From Diphasiastrum complanatum (taxonomy: Eukaryota; Streptophyta; Lycopodiopsida; Lycopodiales; Lycopodiaceae), in assembly GCA_029204225.1 (NCBI GenBank), contig CM055095.1, positions 24,844,503-24,908,502 of the forward strand: a stretch of DNA of 64,000 bases. Direction: 5' to 3'. The first letter of the stretch is position 1, and each line of letters begins with the position of its first letter. Position numbers and translations under genes: made by a program. Shown piece by piece: positions 46,753-59,173 of the stretch. Below the pieces are notes generated by a model, which made no database searches, was not told where the DNA came from, and saw nothing but the letters and a program-made list of their open reading frames with translations.

Positions 46753-47250
46753 CTCTGTTCTGTATTTTCGTCTTGATTGATTACTAGCATCAGACTACTT
46801 CATGTGTATTTTTTTTTTGTCAAGTATCATCTACAGAGTATATAGTCGCTCTGTATAACTTCTAGATTATAGTAACTAAACATCTACAGCTAATCAAAAA
46901 TTACAAGAGTGGTAGATTAGCCACAACCTAGAGTGTGTGCTGACATCAAGCTATCATATCAGATATTTGTACTTTTGGGTACTTGTATAATCTTGCTGGT
47001 CCTATTGAGAGCGTGAGGGAAGAAAGGGGTGTCGTGACTATTTTCGTGTCGCCTCGTGTCCTTTGACTTTCTCTTGTTGTACCGCAAAAGATTCTCTTTC
47101 ACGAATCTTTCGTGTTCGTGTCTTCTCGTCAGGATGTTCGTGAACATTTTTGCTTTGTGTCTCTTGACTTTTGCGTTCGCGAACATTTTTTGTCAGGCAG
47201 AGGGCTGAAAGCTAGCAAAGCTTTGAAAATAGAAATGTTTTGTTTCTTCA
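46753..47250 (-). repeat. 3' LTR of element B, truncated
   Basis: Starts TGAAGAAACAAAACATTTC at 47250 after GAGAGGGAGT. It aligns with 51586-52083 at nearly every position. The remaining 473 bp of the LTR, present at 51113-51585, are missing, and the sequence passes into fragment D at 46752. Confidence 0.88.
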
Positions 47251-47707
47251 ACTCCCTCTCAAAGCATGATAGCTTTACGATCCCAAGACTGCTCCTCTGT
47301 CTCTCAAAAAGTCCTTTGTCCAGGGCTTTGGTGAAGATGTCAACAACCATGTCTCTCGTTCCGATGAAGGTGGTCTGCAGCATCTTCTTCTCAATTAGAT
47401 CCCTGATCAAGTGGTACTTGATCACGATGTGTTTCGTTCTTGAATGGAACACAAGATCTTTCGTCAAATGTATTGCAGATGTGTTATCCATCTACAAAAC
47501 TAGAGGCTCGTTTCTTGTTTCGTCCAATTCATCCAAGAATTGCCTTATCTAGATTACCTCGTTGGCCATCTTTGCTGCTGCAACGTATTCTACTTCGTAG
47601 GATGACTGAGCCACACTGGTCTGCTTCTTGCTGACCCAGAGAACTGCTGCTCCTGATGCGATGGTGCATCCTCCTGAAACCCTTTTACAATCATCCTTGA
47701 GGGATGC
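47129..47707 (-). pseudogene. RNase H domain of element B
   Basis: The open part 47491 to 47129 holds MDNTSAIHLTKDLVFHSRTK, the KHIVIKYHLIRDLIEKKM motif and DIFTKALDKGLFERQRSSLG. It then reads past the polypurine tract into the LTR before stopping. Upstream (47492-47707) the SYDVEYVAAAKMAN-type region is recognisable with stops. A homologue of element A's RNase H. Confidence 0.87.
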
Positions 47708-48620
47708 CTAGCTAGCATCGATGTAGGAAAGCATCCTGAAACCTGCATCACGACAATAACACAAGCCATAATCCCTCGTTAATTGAAGATATTGCAAAAT
47801 TCGTTTTGCAACCTTCCAATGTATCGAGCCTGGATTCGTACAGAATTGGCTCATCTTGAACACTGTATAAGCGATATCAGGGCATGTGTTGTCTGCAAGG
47901 TACATTAGCGAACCTATCAGTTTCTTGTAAGGTGTGAGCTGCATCTGTTCTCTCTCTTCTTCAGTCTTTGGACAATCATGGTTTGTCAGCACCGTTCCTG
48001 CAAGCATATTCGCTCCTTTGTAGTTTAGCATCCCAAAATCCTCTAGGATTTTCTGAGTGTATTTGGACTGGTGAAGGTACAGCTTACCTCCCTCATAGTC
48101 CCTTTCAATTTGCAAGCCAAGGTAACACCTGGCTTCTCCCAGACCCACAATCTCGAGATGTCTTCCTTAACTTCAACAATCAGCTACTCACTCTTGCAAA
48201 GTATCAGAGTGTCATCCACATACACAACCACAATGCCTGTCTGTAACTTTGACATACACATTGGAATCATAGGGATGAATGTTTGATGATAGGAGAGAAG
48301 GTTTCAGAGTAGTCAATACCATATCTCTGAGAAAATCCCTTTGCTACCAATCTTGTCTTGTATTTTGATACATTCCCATTTGGTCCGTACTTGAGCTTGA
48401 AAACCCATTTGCATTTGACAGTCTTGTGCTTATTTGATAATGGCTGCAACGTCCATACCTGGTTCTTCCTCATGGACTCCATCTCTTTGTTCATGGCTTG
48501 GATCCATTTGTCCTTCTCTGGACATTCAATCGCTTCCTCGAAAGTCTGTGGTTCACCACTGAATCCACAGAACTCTTCTGATGTAGAGGCAGAGCTGGCT
48601 GGCACGTATCTTCCTGGCAC
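47708..48620 (-). pseudogene. Reverse transcriptase of element B
   Basis: Two open parts. 48620 to 48267 has [20 protein letters not shown], then [17 protein letters not shown] and [20 protein letters not shown]. 48148 to 47708 has LGEARCYLGLQIERDYEG, KLIGSLMYLADNTCPDIAY and WKVAKRILQYLQLTRDYGLC. Between them YVDD is readable in another frame near 48215. About 120 residues of the normal fingers and palm are missing between the two parts, so there is a deletion as well as a frameshift. Confidence 0.88.
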
Positions 48621-49567
48621 TCTTCGTGGTCCTGTCGACCTTCTAGGAGATCCTCCTGGGATAGCAATGCCTTTGTCTTTGTCTGCTCTGCTAGGTCTAG
48701 AACCATCTTGGTTTACAGGAACTGTAGAATAGGTTGTCTCTCAAATCTTTCGGCTTCAGATTCGTCACTTGAATGGGAAGAGACTCGAAAATCTTCATTT
48801 TTGTGTTCATCTTCTGCTCCCTCTATCACTGGCGGTAGGTCATAGTACTGTCTCTCCAGAACCTCATAACTGACAGGATTGTCATTGGCCATTGTCCTAC
48901 TCTCATCAAATCTGACATCTCTCATTGTTTTCACAATGTTCGTGTCTGGCATGTAGACTCTGTAGTATGACAAATTGTTATCATAACCTACCAGAAATCC
49001 CTGTTCAACTTTCTCATCAAGCTTCTTTCGAAGCTTATCAGGATTGTGTGCATAAGCTACATAGCCACAGATTCTGATGTGAGACAAGTTGGGCTTTCTA
49101 CCCCACCATAACTCGTGTGGTGTCGTGTGAGGGACACCAGACTTACCTGCCTTGTTCTAGATGTATGCGGTTTAGCTATTGCTTCAGCCCACAGTACCCT
49201 TGGAGCCTTTGAGTAGGCCATCATGCATCTGGTAGCTTCCATCAAGGTCCTATTCTTTCTTTCTACAACACCGTTGTGTTGCGATGTATAGGTTGCAGTC
49301 CTTTTGTGAATGATGCCACGATCATTGCAGAAGTCAGTGAAGCGATTCGAGATGTATTTGCCAGCTCAATCTGTACTGATTTGTTTCACTTTGTTGCTTG
49401 TACACCTTTCAGTCCAATTCACATATTCTGTGAATTTATCAAGTGCTTATTCTGAATAAAGTACACTCTGACAAATTTACTATAATCATCAATGAAGGTT
49501 ATATAATATTTTGAGTCTCCTACTGAGATCACATTGAAAGGCCCACAGATGTCAGAATGCACTAACT
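48621..49567 (-). pseudogene. Integrase and linker of element B
   Basis: 49245 to 49057 starts MMEATRCMMAYSKAPRVLWA. 49087 to 48713 has YVAYAHNPDKLRKKLDEKVE then QGFLVGYDNNLSYYRVYMPD. The catalytic core (49250-49567) is readable only in pieces through several stops. The linker to reverse transcriptase lies at 48621-48713. Closely parallel to element A at 2053-2700. Confidence 0.85.
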
Positions 49568-50074
49568 CTAGAATCTTGTCGTTCTGTAGGAGTCTTTGAC
49601 GAATGGAGTGCGCAACATCTTACCCTTCAAACATGCATTACAGGTGGTTGAACTGGTTGCATTCGTGATGCTGACCCCTGTTATCGCTCCATGATGGCTT
49701 GTCTGATAAAGTGCCATTGAGTTCATGTGACATAGTCTCCTATGTCGCAGAGTGTCTAAATCTTGCTGTAGTGTAGGCATGAACAAAACGTCTTCGAGGC
49801 GTCTGTCTCTTCCATTGGTGTTGAGTCATAGTGAACCAATATTGTTTTCTTGATGTTTGGATCCATCTCCAAGAACAATGAATCTTGAAGGATCAGCACT
49901 TCTGAAATCAGACATGATTCGTCTTGATGTCACGAAGTGCGAAGTGGCTCCTGAATCTAGGATCACCCCATGTGTGTCGGATGTTGACGCTGCACACACG
50001 TTTTCACAAATGTAGGTGGTCGAACAATTTCTGTTCAGTCTCTCTTTGCCCATCTTCGAGCTCTCAGGCTCCAC
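49568..50074 (-). pseudogene. Protease and gag-pre-integrase of element B
   Basis: 50074 to 49826 carries the aspartic protease motif LDSGATSHFV with intact Asp-Ser-Gly. 49786 to 49568 carries the zinc-type gag-pre-integrase region HRRLCHMNSMALYQTSHHGA and CNACLKGKMLRTPF. A stop separates the two at about 49825. Confidence 0.87.
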
Positions 50075-51001
50075 GACATAAGATGAACTGTTGATGTTCT
50101 CTTGTCTGTTCTACGCTAATTTGTTCCTCGGGTTCAGGCGACAATCGATGGCTGCATGACCCTTCTTGTGGCAGTGGATACACTCAATCTTTGGATTGAG
50201 CCAGCATGTATAAATTGTGTGTCCATCTCTTTTGCATCTCACACAAGTCCACCTTGCTGCTTCGACCTCCCTTTGCTCTTTCAGTTGCCTTTGCTGGTCC
50301 TCTCTACTTGTTGATCATGATCCTGTCTTTGATTTGACTCCCTCTTGGGCTTAAATTGTTTCTTGGAATTTTCTTTGTTGTCGTAGAGGGCCTGGTCAGA
50401 ACCATCCTTGTGATCAAGGTGTTCTCTCATCTCGACTTCCTCTCGAATCTCGACAATTGCCTTTTTGAGGGTCATTGTAGGATTTTTTGCGAGCAGGCTT
50501 CTCGTCTTCTGGAAAGATCAGGGTAAGGCTCTCAACAGGTAAGTGAGCTACTTCTCAGGTGACACTACGTTCTCTGCCCCAGAGTTATGTAGTGATAGAA
50601 ATAGATCTTTCATCCTCCTTACAAAAGAAGTGAGGTCCTCCATACCACTATAGATTTGTCAGTTGATCTTTCAGCATCATGATTTGACTTCTTGATTTTG
50701 TTTGAAATCTGGTGAGTAGTGCATCGCACATCTCCTTAGCTTTGGAGAGTGTAGCCAAGTCAAGTGTGAGACTATCTTCGATGAATGAAGATAGCAAGGC
50801 TACTGCCTTGTCATTTTTCTCCCTCCACTCGCGTAGCTCTTTGCATGATGTCGTAGGCATCTCCTTTATGCCATCCACCCACGGGAATAAACCTTCTCCC
50901 TTGAGTATCAATGATGTCTTAACTTTCCAGACTAGAAAGTTAGATCCTGAAGAATCTAGAACTATACAGATCTTGCTCTGTATGCTGTTGATTGAAGCCA
51001 T
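50075..51001 (-). pseudogene. gag of element B
   Basis: The N-terminus (51001 to 50648) reads MASINSIQSKICIVLDSSGS, NFLVWKVKTSLILKGEGL and a typical gag helix-rich region. The middle (50475 to 50281) has KKAIVEIREEVEMREHLDHK. Two zinc knuckles follow, CVRCKRDGHTIYTC and CIHCHKKGHAAIDC, both in CX2CX4HX4C form, at about 50150-50250. Frameshifts separate these parts. The start lies about 100 bp after the primer-binding site, as expected. Confidence 0.87.
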
Positions 51002-51099
51002 TGCTTTTGAAGTGTGTTCACTTGTTGATGGTTGTTTGTCGGAATGCTCAGCCTCTTGGATCTGATAGCTCTTTGGCTACATTAGACATGACAAAGTAG

Positions 51100-51111
51100 G
51101 CTCTGATACCA
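51100..51111 (-). other. Primer-binding site (tRNA-iMet) of element B
   Basis: The minus strand reads TGGTATCAGAGC, one base from the LTR end (TCATCA at 51113). Confidence 0.9.
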
Positions 51112-51112
51112 C

Positions 51113-52083
51113 TGATGACAATGATGATTAATAGTCGTTGGAGTTGCAGTCACGAAAGAATCATGAAAACAAACCAATTCAAATGGAGTTCAGATCTGAT
51201 CGCTGGTCACTGCTAGCTGAATCGTTCTTACAATCCTCCAGAATGTAGTCAGGCACTATTGACCTATGTTTAGAAATTAATGTAGCATTCAACAAGAATT
51301 CAACCAATGTGTGAAAATAAATGAATAAGAGTGAATCAAACATACGAATAACAGCAGACTAATCTGCATTCAAGATCAGACATGATAAAAGTTATATGTG
51401 CGCAAACGGCTACAAGATCATCTATTGATTTTCTGATTCTTCAAGCACTGCATGCAGATCCACGCAGTGTGTTGGCGTGAGAGGAATACAGTTCTCTCAC
51501 GAGCAATGTCTCACTTACTAGCGGACTGGTTGGATCACTGTGGATCCTGCTTACACGAACTTGTCTCGCACGTAGGCGGACCTCTGTTTTGTATTTTCGT
51601 CTTGATTGCTTACTAGCATCAGACTACTTCATGTGTGTTTTTTTTTTTTGTCAAGTATCATCTAGAGAGTATATAGTCGCTCTGTGTAACTTTTAGATTA
51701 GAGTAACTAAACATCTACAACTAATCGAGAATTATAAGAGTGGCAGATTAGCCATGACCTAGAGTGTATCTGCTAATGTCATGCTATCAGATCAGATATC
51801 TATACTTCTGGGTACTTGTATGATCTTGTTGGTAGTTTTTGGAGCCTGAGGGCAGAAAGGGATGTCGCGACTATTTTCGTGTCGCCTCATGTTCTTTGAC
51901 TTTCTCCTGCTATACCGCGAAAGATTCTCTTTCGCAAATCTTTCATGTTCGTGTCTTCTCGTCAGGATGTTTGCAAACATTTTTGCTTCGTGTCTCTTGA
52001 CTTTCGCGTTCGTGAACATTTTTCGTCAAGCAAAGAGCTAAAAGCTAGCAAAGCTTTGAGAATATAAACGTTTGGTTTCTTCA
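51113..52083 (-). repeat. 5' LTR of element B, complete (971 bp)
   Basis: It starts TGAAGAAACC at 52083 and ends TCATCA at 51113. Half of it is matched by the truncated 3' LTR. Its outer end abuts element C's pol sequence (coding for ITADESI), so C was the insertion target. Confidence 0.87.
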
Positions 52084-53206
52084 ATTGATTCATCAGCAGT
52101 AATATTAGAGCCAATGAAAGAATCCAGAAGCACTTGAATATTAACATCAAGAAAATCACTATCCTTATCAGGGGTGTCAATAAGGAAGTGACTAATGTCT
52201 TTAAAGGATGATGCAATCTGAGGATTAGAAGCAACAACTTCCTCGGGCTAGCCCCACTGTCGATCCACCAATTGTCTCTTGAATTGCTATTGCTTGTTGG
52301 TGAGGATGTAGATGCCATCAAGAATACATCTACTTCATCCTCCTCCTCCTCCTTTGCAAGGTTTCCTTGTATGTCCTCCTCTACTTGTGCTCTTAGCCTC
52401 TTGTAGCATTCAGATGCATAATGCCCCTTCTTTCCACAAAAGAAGCATTTTTGCTTTGACTTGTCCTTTGAGCTTGATGCATCATCCTCTTCTTTGGCCT
52501 CCTTTGGATGCTTCTTCTTTCCATTGGTCTTCTTTTTGCCCTTGAATGAGAAATTGGCTTTCTCATCACCATCCTGCAATGACAAGGAACTCATCCTAGA
52601 TTTTGCATGGAGCATCCTACACTCTTCAGCCACTAATACACTGTGAAATTTTTCTATAGTCGGCAAAGTGTCTTGGATGGCAAAACTTTGGACCAAATTT
52701 GCAAAGTCATCTCCTAGACCATTAAGGACAATTTGTACAAGCTCTCCATCATGAATCTTCTCTCCAATGGAAGCCAACTCCCTATTTAGAGACTTGATTC
52801 TGAGTACATAATCATGTGCACTCTCCTCACTTCTTCTCATGCTTTGCAAAATTTGATTTCTAAGCATAAGAACTCTAGAAGTGTTGCTAGACTCATAGAT
52901 TGATTTTAAAGACTCCCAAGCCTCTTTAGCATTAGTACAAGCTGATACTTCTCTCAACAAATCATTGCTCACATTCATCTTCACACAATGAAGTGCAAGC
53001 CTAGATCTCTTCTTGTATCTAGCTAACTCCTGTGCACCTAGAGGTTCATCTTCATCTTCAATCAAGAACTCATAAAGGTCTTGGAGCACCAATAGTGACT
53101 CCATTCTAACCTTCCAAATAGCATAATTTGTAGAATTCAACCTCTCACTAGCTTCTAGAAGGTATGCTCCAGCAGATCCCATCTTACTAGTGACTTCTAC
53201 AAACAA
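52084..53206 (-). pseudogene. gag and start of protease, copia element C
   Basis: An open gag of about 320 codons from 53206: GSAGAYLLEASERLNSTNYA, IWKVRMESLLVLQDLYEFL, the SLKSIYESSNTSRVLMLRNQ segment, a Lys-rich tail and a zinc knuckle CFFCGKKGHYASEC. It continues into protease with WWIDSGAS, then a frameshift, and is readable as DFLDVNIQVLLDSFIGSNIT up to the insertion of element B at 52083. This is an intact-looking gag of a different subfamily from A and B. The rest of pol is not found on the other side of B. Confidence 0.92.
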
Positions 53207-53552
53207 GAAATAGATTTGATTGACTTGAAACTCACAAAGGTCTCACACTTGCAGTGTTTCACTCAAATTTGATTTCTAATCCAACAAATGGACTTATAAT
53301 CACAGTTCTATCACTCCCTCACAAAGCTGGAATGAAGATAAGATGAAGTGAAAACTACTTTCAAACAAATCTTGCCAAGAAATGGATTTGATTGTCTCTA
53401 GAAACTCACTAAGGTCTCTCTCCTGTAGTTTTTCACTCAAATTAGATTTCTAATCCAACAAATGGACTTATAATCTCAGTTCTAGCACTCCCTCACAAAG
53501 TTGGAATGAAGATAAGATGATGTGAAATCTACTTACAATCAAATCTTGCCAA
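53206..53552. repeat. 172-bp tandem duplication in the leader of element C
   Basis: Copy 1 is 53206-53377 and copy 2 is 53378-53552. Both start AGAAAT(A/G)GATTTGATTG, share TTTCTAATCCAACAAATGGA and end AATCTTGCCAA. About 88-90% of bases agree by eye. They lie in the leader between the primer-binding site and gag, just upstream of the gag start. Confidence 0.92.
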
Positions 53553-53974
53553 TTTTGGCTATTTTTGGACAAAAAAATGACTTAATCTCTTTCTTCCTTC
53601 TTGGTGTACTTTCAAGACCTGTTTTTAACCTTAATAGGACTTGAACTCAGCCTAGATTAATTAGATTCCATGAAACAAATTCAAATCTAATCAATGGCAA
53701 ATGATCTTGGTAGATTATCCTAGGATCTTCGCCAAAAATTACACCAATAGCTCACAAATTGAATTTTTTTGGATCAAATGAATACCATGCATTAAATGCA
53801 GGTTCAGAGGTTCCCACACATGTGGACAGTACGGATTTGGACCCCTACCAAGTTTGGGATCAAATCTCCTCACCAAAATCAAGATTCTAGCTTGCCCTCT
53901 CAATACTAGGTTTTAGCACCAAAACTTGCTAAAAATGGATTTGCATTAGATCAATGGCTTATGCTCTTGTACTT

Positions 53975-53987
53975 GGCTCTGATACCA
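53975..53987 (-). other. Primer-binding site (tRNA-iMet) of element C
   Basis: The minus strand reads TGGTATCAGAGCC immediately after an LTR ending CTTTCACA (53988). The gag start is 770 bp away, a long leader that includes the 172-bp duplication. Confidence 0.88.
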
Positions 53988-54643
53988 TGTGAAAGTACTA
54001 TACTTTAGGACCATAAATGGATCTACAAAAGATCCATAAGAGTGATTGGATGCTTGCTTAACAATCTATCAAAAAACTAGACACAAAAATGTTGATCTAG
54101 ATTGGCAATTTGACAAACAACAAGCATTAACAATCAAAAGCATTGATAAACATTGAAATCTGAGCCCACACGTGTGTAATACAGGATGTAGTACGGCCTT
54201 CAACCTGAGAAACAAGTAGAAATTGATTTGGTTTCATTTGGATCACAAAAACTCAATGTACATAGTGAACTAGCTTGAGATTGCCAATGAGCTCCAAAAA
54301 TTTTCTATCTTCTCACTATGGAGAGAGGGAATACATAGCAAATTCGACTTCCTTCTTGAAGTTAGGTGGATTTCCAGCATGTAATAAGGAAGTTAACTCA
54401 CTCTCCTTGACCTAAAATGAAACCCTAGTCTATTTCCTAGAGTTATGCTTGGTAGGCAACTAGTTGGTCAAATTTTCACCTTAAACTTAGATGTAGGTCC
54501 TATAAAGTAGGGATGACCACCAAATAGACATGACCAACTCTCTTGACTTGACCTAACCTACATTAGGATGGGTTTCCCATGTGGCATCATGGCCTCACAT
54601 GTGTGGGACCCACTTGTGTACACAATTTACACTATTCTACATG
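53988..54643 (-). repeat. 5' LTR of element C (outer end tentative)
   Basis: The inner end at 53988 is fixed by the primer-binding site. The outer end is proposed at TGTAGAATAGTGTAAATTG (54643 on the minus strand), since TGTAG...CTTTCACA would give TG...CA ends. No second LTR survives for comparison. Confidence 0.5.
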
Positions 54644-55225
54644 GTTTTTTTTTTATCAAGCTAGATTTGCCAATTTTTGGCAATTCTTCACAAAATCTGT
54701 AGATAATGTTATTAAAGTGTTTTGTGTAAAGAAGAATTTGACTCGTTATACGCATAAGGATATCGATTTGATCTTGACAAATATATGTAAATATATCCAG
54801 GCAGGTGTTGGCCACAAACAACTGAATAGCAAATCGTCAGTTAGGAGGTAAATTCTGTCTTTTTTAACAACATTTTGAAATCAACATTCTAATGTATTTG
54901 TTTCATTCTAATGCATTCTGTCTCTTAATTGATGTCTTGTGTGCTAAACTTTTTGTAGTCATTCTAGCAAAATGATTCATTCAGCTGTGGGTGGTACACT
55001 TTGTATAATGCAAAGTTATTTTTTGAGTGGTTCATTCTTCAATAGGATGATGATATTTCAAAGGTAATTTATTCTTTTTATTCTTGGTTTTGGAATCGTG
55101 ATTAGTTTTTCTATTTTGTAAATTTTTCTAACCATAACTAATATGTGAATATTCTATCTTGCAGTTTAAACTTCCTGAATACACATCAAGCCATACATAC
55201 AGATTTAGGCAATAAATTATCCTAA
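54579..55225 (+). CDS. Unrecognised three-exon candidate gene
   Basis: Three plus-strand segments join in phase with good GT-AG sites. 54579-54847 (FANFWQFFTKSVDNVIKVFC, DIDLILTNICKYIQAGVGH) joins AG|GT to 54959-55063 (HSSKMIHSAVGGTLCIMQSY), then 55165-55225, ending at TAA. Introns are about 111 and 101 bp. The start is doubtful because the first 65 bp overlap the proposed LTR of element C. No family is recognised. It could be a small gene, an exon set of a decayed transposon, or chance. Confidence 0.25.
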
Positions 55226-58200
55226 GCATACTGGCGAGGGCAAGGCTTCAACCACCCATTGTTGATGATGGTGCTCAGGATGATGTTATTATACCAAATA
55301 AAGATTAGAAAAATATAGATGGCATAGAATAGATATAGATTGCACATGTATAGAATTGATAGGAAAATATACATTGATATATCAAATGCTACTCCATTTT
55401 ATGAATTTGGGAGCCCAAAATACATGTATTGATGCCCAACTTGGGCTTTCATTTATTGAATGAAAGAGTCTATACACAAATTTTTATTGAACTTTACTTG
55501 AAGCTATTGTTCTTCCACAATGGTGATTGTTGTAGGTAGATCTTTACAACACGAAAAATAAGATAGGTTTACATTCCATTGTAGGCCAACGGAGAGGGTG
55601 AAGCTGTTCAAAAGAATAGAAATTTGATGAATAGAGACCAAAGATTCATCCCAATCCATGTGAAGCTCATGTACATCATTACATCATTTTTGAGATGATA
55701 GTAGTTTCCTTAGACATTTTCTTGTTGATATCCACCATTAGGATGTAGCCTTTGATGTCTCAATAGAGGTAGTAGTTGACAAATCCTTCTATTCCTAGTG
55801 TAGTGTAAAATTTTAACTGCTATGTCATGCATGTTCTTCAAAAAGGATTGATCCCTTGCTACACCCATAACCATTGGTAGTTTGGTCTTATCACCCCACA
55901 CCAACTTGGGGATGTCCAAACCCATGGCATCTTCCAAGGGTGCGAGAATCAATGACCATAATAATAGGATAAGTATGACTTAGAATTGCTCATTATAATC
56001 TTTCATAGTAAACTTGATCAAAACTTGATTCATGGTGACTATCGCAAGCTCAAAGTTTTACTACTTTAGAGATTGTTTGAATAATGATTTCAAAAAATCC
56101 ATGATAAAAGTCAAATAATGCTCTCAAAAATCCATGATAAAAGTCAAAGATGTAAATGTCAAATGACTTCAAGCACAAAGATCTAAGTGGTAGAAGTTGT
56201 ACTAAGTCAGGATCCGCAAACCCTCCAACAACTTCACCAAGCATGATCAAATATTCAGGTTTATATCAAGTAAGCTAACTCTAAACCTATCCTGATCATG
56301 CCCTATGTCAACATCCGTGAATCATGGCCTCACCTCTTCCACTTTATAGTCAAAAACCATGATTTACTCACTAAATTGCCAAGATTAGCAACCACATCCC
56401 CAAGTGGGTAGCCTCAAGTTTGAGCCAACAAATACAATCAAAACAAAGACTCTAGTCTCAAATCATGTACAAATGATGGTCATTTTGTCAAGCAAATAAA
56501 ATGAAAAAAATACTATAACTATTTTTGCCAATTATTACAGTCCATACCTGAGCTTATATATATGGATTTACACTTCCTAGTTTCGAAGAGCATTCCAATA
56601 AAATACATCATGTACAGGAATTTTTAATCTAGTATTTTTGCAAAGTCAATTTTTTTTTTTAAATTTATTATTTCAAGTGAAGTTAGGAGGTAACAAAGGA
56701 TGACATAACTCACAAAATGTTTTCCATTTTTGTGAATTGGTGAGCTCAGAGATACTTTCCCATGCAAGCTAGGAAGACTTTTATAAAAAAAAGTTACTTG
56801 TATGGCATTTAATGACATGCAATTGTCACATAGAATATATATATATAAGTACAAAAAACATTAAAATATTGAATCTTCAACCACAAATATAAAAGGTCTT
56901 CAATGTCTTCAATTGCAAGTAAGAATTGGTTGGTTAAAAACTTTGATGTAGAAGAGTTTTGTAGTAAGTACACTCACCTAAGCAGCCTAGTATTGAGAAG
57001 AGGGGGCTTGATTGGTAGAAGAAAGGCCACTTAGTACCATCAAACCTATATCATGCATTAGAGCTTATACTATTTGACAACTATCACTCATACGTAATTG
57101 CAATTGTCAATAAATCTAATTTTCAAAATTCTTTAATGAAGTTTTTTAACTAGTTTATCTAAAACATCATGAACCCCTCTTTGTCATGCACATTAAAATT
57201 GCACTTTAAAAAAATAAAAACACACTCATTTTGGAGCTCAAGCACCCAAAAGAGACATATCAACTTTGAGAAAATTATCATAATAGCTTTACTCCTATTG
57301 CAAAAAACTAAACATGGATGCAGTCCATATTGCTCTCAAAAAATAGTTGAAACCACTACTAGCTCAAATTTTGCAAATCCAAACTCTTCCAAAAGCAAAT
57401 CAAGCTACAAATTTATTTAGCTAATGACGAATTTTCTATTGACCACAACATGAGCCAGTGTTGTTGTTCTAAAGCTTGTTCAAATCTCTGACCAAAATGT
57501 GAGCACAAGTTACTAGTTTAAAGCTTCTTTTTAGTCCAATGATTTCCAATACCAAGTGGTTATTGAACGTTCTACTTAAATAAGAAATATAAGAATAAGA
57601 ACAAATCAAGAGATTAAGTAGACTTAAACAAATAGTTTCTCTTCTTTTCAATATTGTTTCTCAAACATTTTGCAAAAGCATGACATGTACATCCAAAATT
57701 AGCTTCGGTACTTTATGTGGGCATGTACATTCAAAAGCAACCTTGGTACTACTTCACTACATAAATTAGATAAGCAAAATTGAAAGTATGAGAAAACCCA
57801 CATGTTCTTATCCCACAATGCCACATATCATGTTTCTTTTCTATTCTTCCAAAAGAAAGGTTTGAACTTGTTAGTAAAACGACATTTGGAATCAAAAATG
57901 CATATCTTCATAATATGAAGAGAATCATACTAAATGCTAAAATATAACCCAAACTAGCAAATGATGAGTCAATTATTGTCTTCAATGTTGATTTTTGGGC
58001 CTATAAATTTGGGTCATTCTTAGAACTCGGTAGATGGATTTTTTGTTGGCCCTACCAATGAGGGACCATATAGTATTTTTTTCTTTGTTTGTGACATATC
58101 TAAAGATTGAAATCTATTGGAAATCAATAAAACTATCAGGATTGTTTGTTGTTGACTAGTAAACTCAAAATCTATATAAAAGTCAATGAAGAAACATTGT

Positions 58201-58843
58201 TTAGATTCTTGCTCTTCATGTACTATGTGTCTACTCTACATAATCATTTAATGTAGTTCTATACTATTTGTAAAACATTGACAAATGTGATTCATCCTTG
58301 ATTTGAAAAAGAAATTGTCACACATGCCTTGTTAAGCTATGCAATTGAACATACCAAATATAATGTCAAATTCTCAAGGTGAAATTGGGCCCCCAGTCTA
58401 GGATTCATCTTTAGCTACTCATAACAACAGAAACCTAATTTGCACCTACCAATCTTTCTTGAATGTGTGCTTAATGTTATGCTCTTATGTTTAAATTTGT
58501 TTTTCATAATGTTTTGTAGATTTTTGTTCTTGTCATATACATCAAAGCAATCTCATATAAGAAATAAATAATCTAAACTTTGATATACATGTATGCCTTA
58601 CAAACCTCTCTTAATATTGGTATCCTATTAAAAAACTCAATGTAAGTCCAAGAACTATCCATTCAAACAAATATAGAATCTCATTGAATAAGTAATTTTG
58701 GTATTCATGCACTTTAGCAAAGTTTGGTTTACTAGTGTTCCTCCATGAATGTTTACTATCCAAAAAGGTAAAATAGCAAGTGCATCTGCTATAGAATATC
58801 CACATAATGTGGGTTCGATCAGTATGGTGACAAGCTTGGCTTT
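55226..58843. other. AT-rich intergenic, no gene recognised
   Basis: No ORF in this stretch shows family features. Nothing else is supported. Confidence 0.5.
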
Positions 58844-59173
58844 CTACATTAGCAAGATTGTGTGCACTGATACATCAGGTAATATGCCCCTAAGCTCCTT
58901 GTAGCTCCAAGAGAAACAATCTTGATACTCTAGAAATAATGCCTTTAGATCTTCTAATTCTTGGCCTAGTACATCCACACCTATCATTACAATTTGCTCT
59001 TCCTCACCTGGGTAAGCTATTTTGAGCGGTTTTACCTTGATGGGATTGAACCTTTCATTTTTTGAATCTAATCGTGGATGTCTTGGTAACACTACGTCCA
59101 CTTCTTCCATCATATAATCCTTAAAATAAGCTGGAACATCTTGTTGAAATGCCACTTCTAACTTGTAGATCAA
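58844..59173 (-). pseudogene. Ty3/gypsy fragment before reverse transcriptase
   Basis: A single open stretch with DVPAYFKDYMMEEVDVVLPR, ERFNPIKVKPLKIAYPGEEE and then LKALFLEYQDCFSWSYKELRG plus a following ILPDV. The last motif is the conserved lead-in to gypsy reverse transcriptase (normally FAWSYKDLRGIPPEI). It is cut immediately afterwards, so no catalytic domain remains. The frame has no stop, so this scrap is relatively recent. Confidence 0.87.

Larger units (their letters stand above)
46753..52083 (-). mobile_element. Ty1/copia retrotransposon B, near complete
   Basis: Reading leftward: 5' LTR 51113-52083, primer-binding site 51100-51111, gag, protease, integrase, reverse transcriptase, RNase H, polypurine tract at 47251, and a 3' LTR truncated at 46753. 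Both LTRs are closely alike (46753-47250 against 51586-52083). On its right it interrupts the pol gene of element C. On its left it meets fragment D. Coding regions are long but each has a few stops or frameshifts. It is the most complete element in the window. Confidence 0.9.

Noticed and set aside
55710-55952. 80-codon minus-strand ORF
   Set aside because: Not recognisable as any protein family and isolated in AT-rich DNA.
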